A model generated the notes under the pieces. It worked only from the letters and a program-made list of their open reading frames with translations. It did not search any database and was not told the origin of the DNA. From Saprospiraceae bacterium (GTDB taxonomy: Bacteria; Bacteroidota; Bacteroidia; Chitinophagales; Saprospiraceae), in NCBI GenBank assembly GCA_020436955.1, contig JAGQWW010000060.1:1-10612 (forward strand): a stretch of DNA of 10,612 nucleotides, given 5' to 3'. A program made the translations under genes and the position numbers. Positions 6,447 to 10,612 of this stretch are shown here, in pieces. Numbering within the stretch: position 1 is the stretch's first letter; every line of letters starts with the position of its first letter.

Positions 6447-9206
6447 ATGCTAAAGTATGTATTGTTGCCAGTATTGGTCTTGATGGGATGGACCCTTTCC
6501 GCTCAAACCTTTACCATTGAAGGTACTATCCTGGATGATCAGGGAAAAGCACTTCCGGGTGCCACTGTAGAGTTGAATTACCCATGGGGAGATTTGGTAA
6601 CAGCAGAGATTAGCAATGCTAATGGTTTTTTTAAGTTGAAAAATGTCGAAGCCGGTGGATATCAGATTAAGATTTCATTCCTGGGTTTTGAGACCCTGGG
6701 AAGGGAGATAGTCATCAAGGATCAAAATGTAACCTTGGATCCGGTAAGCATGCAAACCGGAGCTGTAGACCTGGAAGGTGTGGATGTCAAAGCAAAATTA
6801 CCTTTGGCAACCCAGAAGGATGACACTACACAATTTAATGCCAATGCATTTAAGGTGATGAAGGATGCCGATGCCGGCGATTTGATTAATAAAATACCAA
6901 CCGTAACTTCTGAAAACGGAACATTAAAAGCGCAAGGAGAAAATGTAGGCAGGGTGCTGGTGGACGGAAAGCCATTCTTTGGAGAAGATCCGAATACCGC
7001 ATTGAAAGCCTTACCTGCTGAGGTGATTGAAAAGATTCAGATTTTTGATGCCCAGTCTGAGCAGTCCCAGTTTACTGGATTCAGTGATGGAAACACTACA
7101 AAGACGATCAACATTGTAACTAAAAAAGATACCCGCCAGGGCCAATTTGGAAAAGTTTTCGGTGGATATGGTTACGAGGACAAATACCAAGTAGGTGGTA
7201 ACATGAATCTTTTTGACAATGATACCCGCATCTCCTTCATTGGTATGAGTAACAATATCAATATTCAAAATTTTTCAACAGAAGACATCCTGGGAGTTAC
7301 GGGTAGTTCAGGCCGTAGGGGTAGATGGAGAGGAAGAGGCGGAAGCTCCGATTTTCTGGTAGACGCACAAGGCGGTATTGCCACCACCCATGCCTTTGGG
7401 GTAAATTACAGTGACAAGTGGGGGAAAAAGACACAAATCACAGCCTCCTACTTTTTCAACAATAGTGAAAATGTAAACAAAACCTTCCTGGTCAGAAATT
7501 TCATCAACAGCGAAGAGACTTCAGATGTGTATCAGGAAAACTCAAATTCCAATTCAAAAAACACTAATCATAAGTTCAACGCTCGTTTACAGGTGGAATT
7601 GGATAGCATGAACTCCATCATCTTCCGACCTCGCCTGTCTTTCCAGGGAAATAACGGGACGAGTTTGACAGAAGGTATGACTACCTATGGTCAGGACATA
7701 GCCAGTACTACGCTCAATAGTTTTTCCTCTGACCTGGAAGCGTTAGATTTTAATTCAGAATTGCTTTGGCGCCACAAGATGAAGAAGGAGGGAAGAACGT
7801 TTTCCATTGAGCTGAATTCAGGTTATAATCCCCAAAAAGGAGACAACAACTTGCTTTCAAACAGTTTTTTCAACCTCACCGGAGTGGAAGAAAATCTTGA
7901 CCAAAGTTCCAGTCTGGACGCTAATAAATGGAACGTTTCTGCAGATATTGAATATACGGAACCATTGGACGAGACCAATCAGCTATCGGTAAGTTACGAG
8001 GTATCTTACCAGCAGGAAGATTCCGAAAAAGAGACGTATGATTTTGATATGGGAACAGGAGCTTACAGTGCTTTGAATGAAGATCTGACCAATATCTTTT
8101 CAAACGATTATACGACGCACAAACCCGGTATCGGTTACCGTTGGAGAAAGAGTAACGACCTGTTTTTCATGACAAGGCTGAATGCTCAATATGCAACCTT
8201 GAATAATCAACAAGAATTTCCTTACGAAGCCATCACCAACAACTCCTTTTTCAATGTTTTGCCTTTTGCCATGTTGCGATACAACATTACAAAAGAGAAA
8301 GGGCTGCGCATTTTTTATAGAAGTAATACGGACCTGCCTTCCGTTACCCAGTTACAGGATGTCCTGGACAACACTAATCCGGTCCAGTTGAAGATTGGAA
8401 ATCAAAATTTGAAACAGGCGGTGAGCCATAGGGTGTTTTTGCGATACAATCATAATAACGTAGAAAAGGCCAGCACCTTTTTTGCCTATTTGTCAGGCTC
8501 TTTATCCAACGACTATATTGCCAATGCTATCTACACCGCAGATAGTGACAACCCGGTGGCTGCGGAATACAATTTACAACGAGGCGCCCAACTTTCCAGA
8601 CCCGTTAATCTGGATGGGTACCGTGAGTTCCGTTCCTTTATTTCTTACGGTTTCCCTATTTCAATTATCAAATGTAATCTAACCTTCGATGGAGGTTACA
8701 CTTTCAACCGTACACCAGGTTTGATTGATGATGCTGTCAACTATGCTGATAATAATGCTGTAAATGTGGGGGCCAGCCTAACCAGCAATATCAATGAAAA
8801 GATAGACTTCAGCCTTGGCTTCCGTCCCAGCTACAATTATGTAACCAATTCCCTATCTGCCAGCCCAAATACTGAATACCTGATATTGAACACCAACCTT
8901 CGTTTCAACTGGATCGTTTTTGATGGTTTTGTTTTCCGTACCAACCTTGTCAACTCAAAGTACAGTGGATTGGAAGAAAGCCTCAATCAAAACATCTGGT
9001 TATGGAACATTGCCGTTGGTAAAAAACTCTTCAAAAACGAACGCGGGGAAATCAGCCTGGCAGTAAATGACCTTCTGAAGCAAAATCAAAGCATCAGCCG
9101 GAATGTAACCGAAACTTACATCGAAGATGTACAGACCAATGCGCTACAGCAATTTGTCATGCTATCCTTCACGTATAATTTCAGGAATTTTAGGTTGAAA
9201 AAGTAA
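6447..9206 (+). CDS. TonB-dependent-receptor-like outer-membrane protein with carboxypeptidase-regulatory-like N-terminal domain
   Basis: The 919-residue product begins with a signal peptide (MLKYVLLPVLVLMGWTLSA). Residues 21-107 form a carboxypeptidase-regulatory-like beta-sandwich (TIEGTILDDQGKALPGATV, then NGFFKLKNVEAGGYQIKISF). Residues 118-228 resemble a TonB-receptor plug (DLINKIPTV, GRVLVDGKPFFGEDPNTALKALP, VIEKIQIFD). The remainder is a beta-barrel ending in YNFRNFRLKK, of the OMP_b-brl_3-type family common in Bacteroidota. No SusD-like partner follows, so a polysaccharide-utilisation role is not indicated. Members are often annotated as receptors, but the substrate is unknown and energy-coupled transport is unproven. 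A short basic RGG-like stretch (GRRGRWRGRGG, residues 289-299) probably sits in an extracellular loop. It is the second gene of a likely pair with the Spy-like protein, which might protect the barrel in transit or report on its folding (inference). Confidence 0.87.
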   Translation: MLKYVLLPVLVLMGWTLSAQTFTIEGTILDDQGKALPGATVELNYPWGDLVTAEISNANGFFKLKNVEAGGYQIKISFLGFETLGREIVIKDQNVTLDPVSMQTGAVDLEGVDVKAKLPLATQKDDTTQFNANAFKVMKDADAGDLINKIPTVTSENGTLKAQGENVGRVLVDGKPFFGEDPNTALKALPAEVIEKIQIFDAQSEQSQFTGFSDGNTTKTINIVTKKDTRQGQFGKVFGGYGYEDKYQVGGNMNLFDNDTRISFIGMSNNINIQNFSTEDILGVTGSSGRRGRWRGRGGSSDFLVDAQGGIATTHAFGVNYSDKWGKKTQITASYFFNNSENVNKTFLVRNFINSEETSDVYQENSNSNSKNTNHKFNARLQVELDSMNSIIFRPRLSFQGNNGTSLTEGMTTYGQDIASTTLNSFSSDLEALDFNSELLWRHKMKKEGRTFSIELNSGYNPQKGDNNLLSNSFFNLTGVEENLDQSSSLDANKWNVSADIEYTEPLDETNQLSVSYEVSYQQEDSEKETYDFDMGTGAYSALNEDLTNIFSNDYTTHKPGIGYRWRKSNDLFFMTRLNAQYATLNNQQEFPYEAITNNSFFNVLPFAMLRYNITKEKGLRIFYRSNTDLPSVTQLQDVLDNTNPVQLKIGNQNLKQAVSHRVFLRYNHNNVEKASTFFAYLSGSLSNDYIANAIYTADSDNPVAAEYNLQRGAQLSRPVNLDGYREFRSFISYGFPISIIKCNLTFDGGYTFNRTPGLIDDAVNYADNNAVNVGASLTSNINEKIDFSLGFRPSYNYVTNSLSASPNTEYLILNTNLRFNWIVFDGFVFRTNLVNSKYSGLEESLNQNIWLWNIAVGKKLFKNERGEISLAVNDLLKQNQSISRNVTETYIEDVQTNALQQFVMLSFTYNFRNFRLKK

Positions 9207-9210
9207 ATAG

Positions 9211-9362
9211 GGCTATTGGCTTTTAGCTATTGGCCATTGGCTTTTTGCATATTTGATTTTTGATGTTTGATTTTTCTTGGACTCTTTCTAAGAAAGTTGG
9301 TCATTTATTACCTAGGAAAAACTTTAAAAAGGCCAATAGCCAATAGCTAAAAGCTAACAGCT
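9211..9362. repeat. Large imperfect inverted repeat built on GCTATTGGC words
   Basis: The arm at 9211-9246 and the reverse complement of 9327-9362 agree at 31 of 36 positions, around an 80-nt centre. Each arm is itself built of related words (GCTATTGGC, TTTTAGC, CCATTGGC). The centre has TTTGATTTTT and GTTTGATTTTTC repeats and a small palindrome, CTTTCTAAGAAAG. The repeat begins 4 nt after the receptor stop codon and could act as a transcript-end stem-loop. No coding potential is evident in the 228-nt gap. From memory, similar intergenic repeats are frequent in Bacteroidota genomes; I cannot confirm copies elsewhere from this window. Confidence 0.85.
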
Positions 9363-9392
9363 TTCCATAATGTGATTTTCCCCACAGAATTC

Positions 9393-9415
9393 TAATTTTG
9401 TTGCTACTAATTTTG
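9393..9415 (+). promoter_or_regulatory. Tandem TAATTTTG boxes upstream of the BatE-like gene
   Basis: Two exact matches to the Bacteroidota -7 box TAnnTTTG, both TAATTTTG, lie at 9393-9400 and 9408-9415, 15 nt apart within a CTAATTTTGT direct repeat. Transcription from either would start 13 to 36 nt before the ATG at 9435. No convincing TTG element sits at the normal upstream distance for either. Confidence 0.4.
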
Positions 9416-9434
9416 TAACGCAAAAGAGCAGGTC

Positions 9435-10187
9435 ATGAAGAAGTACAGCGTACTGATTTTCATTCTCTTTTTTTATTGGATGCCATCCGGTTTTAGTCAG
9501 GATGGGTTTGAAAAAGGTAATCAATTGTTTACCCAGGGTGATTACCAGGGGGCAGTGGATGCCTGGTTAGCCGCGAAGGAGACAGATGGTGGCAGTTTTG
9601 GCTTGTATTATAATCTAGGTAACGCATATTATCGTTTACAAGATTTGGGACATGCAAGGCTGTATTATGAAAAGGCGCTACTGTTAAAGCCGTATGATCA
9701 AAATACAAAGGATAATATCAGTCTGGTCAAAAGTGATCAGGAGGAAAGTGTAGAGGCGATTCCGGTTTTCTTTTTGAAACAATGGATGAATGGATTGAGG
9801 GATCTATTTCCGGTCTCGGTTTGGATGATAAGTGGATTATTATTGTTGTGGCTTGCCTTTTTATTGTATTTCCTCGACGCCAGGGGCAAATTGTCGATGC
9901 CACCCTTTTGGCGAAAATGGTTAAGTGCAGGGTTATTGACACTAGGTTTTATGTGCCTTTTTGGAGGATTGAGTCGATGGAAATCTATTGAGAATCCGGG
10001 CACTGCGGTAGTCATCCCTTCCAGTGTTACTTTGAAAATAGCGCCGGAAGCCGAAAGCCAGGACGTGATGACTTTATATGGTGGAACAAAAGTATTTTTT
10101 GAAGATAAAATTGGCGACTGGTATAAGGTCGTATTATTAAATGGGGAAGAGGGCTGGTTGCCCCTTTCCGAGATAGAAAAAATATAA
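9435..10187 (+). CDS. batE: BatE-like protein: TPR domain, two TM helices, C-terminal SH3-like domain
   Basis: The 250-residue protein has a signal peptide (MKKYSVLIFILFFYWMPSGF). It is followed by TPR helices at about 23-100 (GNQLFTQGDYQGAVDAW, then YYNLGNAYYRLQDLGHARLY and YYEKALLLKP). Two membrane helices follow, at about 128-147 and 162-180. A bacterial SH3-like domain (187-250) starts GTAVVIPSSVTLKIAPE and ends GDWYKV with GEEGWLPLSEIEKI. This order is that of BatE in the Bacteroides aerotolerance (Bat) operon, where Bat proteins form an envelope complex of poorly known function. Here no batA, batB, batC or batD precedes it: the upstream neighbour is the TonB-receptor-like gene, beyond a 228-nt gap with its own promoter boxes. 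The symbol therefore rests on architecture alone. The downstream hydroxylase-family gene starts 4 nt after the stop, so they probably share a transcript. Confidence 0.75.
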   Translation: MKKYSVLIFILFFYWMPSGFSQDGFEKGNQLFTQGDYQGAVDAWLAAKETDGGSFGLYYNLGNAYYRLQDLGHARLYYEKALLLKPYDQNTKDNISLVKSDQEESVEAIPVFFLKQWMNGLRDLFPVSVWMISGLLLLWLAFLLYFLDARGKLSMPPFWRKWLSAGLLTLGFMCLFGGLSRWKSIENPGTAVVIPSSVTLKIAPEAESQDVMTLYGGTKVFFEDKIGDWYKVVLLNGEEGWLPLSEIEKI

Positions 10188-10191
10188 GAAC

Positions 10192-10612
10192 ATGGAGATT
10201 TGGGAGATAATCAAGAACGCCTACGTTGGCTACGCCGGTTATTTATGGGGTGAAATTACCCACTTGCATTGGAAGAATTATTTTTACTGGTTGATCCTTG
10301 TTTCCCTCTTCTTTTTTGGCCTGGAATTATTACGTCCGTGGAGAAAGGACCAACCCAGGTTTCGTAAAGATTTTTGGTTGGATGCATTTTACATGTTTTT
10401 CAACTTCTTTTTGCTGAACCTTATTGTTTTTATCTTTCTGTCGAATGTAGCCGAAGCACTTTTCAATGACCTGCTTTCGGTCGTTGGGCTTAGTGTTTCA
10501 GACTTTCAATTGCTAGACCTCAACCAATTGCCTTGGGGCTTGGGGTTACTTCTCTTTTTTGTGGTTTCCGATTTTGTTCAATGGAACACCCACAGAGTGC
10601 TGCACCGTGTTC
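10192..10612 (+). CDS. Sterol desaturase / fatty acid hydroxylase superfamily membrane protein; N-terminal part, cut by window end
   Basis: An ATG at 10192 opens a frame that continues to the window edge (140 complete codons plus one base). Hydrophobic segments at about 29-44, 66-84 and 113-126 indicate an integral membrane protein. Segment three runs into DFVQWNTHRVLHRV, whose H134-R-V-L-H138 is the first histidine box (HxxxH) of the di-iron fatty acid hydroxylase superfamily. The later HxxHH-type boxes expected for a complete enzyme lie beyond the window. Members use O2 and a di-iron centre to hydroxylate or desaturate lipids, sterols or carotenoids; the substrate cannot be inferred. The start follows the BatE-like stop by 4 nt, indicating translational coupling or at least one transcript. 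Confidence 0.85.
   Translation, partial: MEIWEIIKNAYVGYAGYLWGEITHLHWKNYFYWLILVSLFFFGLELLRPWRKDQPRFRKDFWLDAFYMFFNFFLLNLIVFIFLSNVAEALFNDLLSVVGLSVSDFQLLDLNQLPWGLGLLLFFVVSDFVQWNTHRVLHRV

Noticed and set aside
8191..8220. A further ATGCAACCTT word inside the receptor gene
   Set aside because: It is in coding sequence, and the second half (ACCTA) is absent at the required distance, where ATTTC is found. It shows that the first word alone can occur by chance.
9727..10015. Overlapping short open frames on both strands within the BatE-like gene
   Set aside because: They are shadows of a gene with signal peptide, TPR, TM and SH3 segments, and show no domain or start context of their own.

Overview
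The window looks like a chromosomal stretch of a Bacteroidota bacterium, most likely from the Saprospiria/Lewinella side of the phylum. The reasons are a TonB-dependent receptor with an N-terminal carboxypeptidase-regulatory-like domain, a BatE-type TPR/SH3 protein, MopE-type Cys/Asp repeats on a secreted enzyme, TAnnTTTG-type -7 promoter boxes, and intergenic repeats built on GCTATTGGC. This placement is inferred from gene content; no phylogenetic marker is present. There are no rRNA or tRNA genes, CRISPR arrays, transposases or phage genes.

Left third (1-2883, minus strand): one large secreted protein, still open at the left edge after 961 codons. It is a vanadium-dependent haloperoxidase-type enzyme with the complete vanadate-binding residue set. 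It is followed by at least four exact-period 69-residue repeats, each with four cysteines and an acidic calcium-type loop. Positions 2884-3050 are a divergent intergenic region with a minus-strand -7 box, a near-perfect inverted repeat and candidate plus-strand promoters.

Middle (3051-9206, plus strand): an envelope-related cluster. An ECF sigma factor is followed 11 nt later by a single-TM protein with a long periplasmic linker and a C-terminal domain resembling an outer-membrane beta-barrel; it is the candidate anti-sigma or sensor partner. Next come a lipoprotein with a PepSY-like domain and a striking arginine-rich GPRDT repeat tail, closed by a strong intrinsic terminator, then a Spy/CpxP-like periplasmic protein with two LTxxQ-type motifs, and a TonB-receptor-like outer-membrane protein. 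A bipartite motif, ATGCAACCTTT-N14-ACCTA, occurs with identical spacing just upstream of both the sigma gene and the lipoprotein gene. The first half has the AAC core and the spacing expected of ECF promoters. I read it as the sigma factor's own promoter and a target promoter, so the cluster may be a self-contained envelope-stress or metal-response regulon.

Right end (9207-10612, plus strand): a 228-nt intergenic gap with a 36-nt imperfect inverted repeat and two copies of a TAATTTTG box, then a BatE-like TPR-TM-TM-SH3 protein without the other Bat genes beside it. Four nt later begins a membrane fatty acid hydroxylase/sterol desaturase-family gene, cut by the window edge just after its first histidine box.
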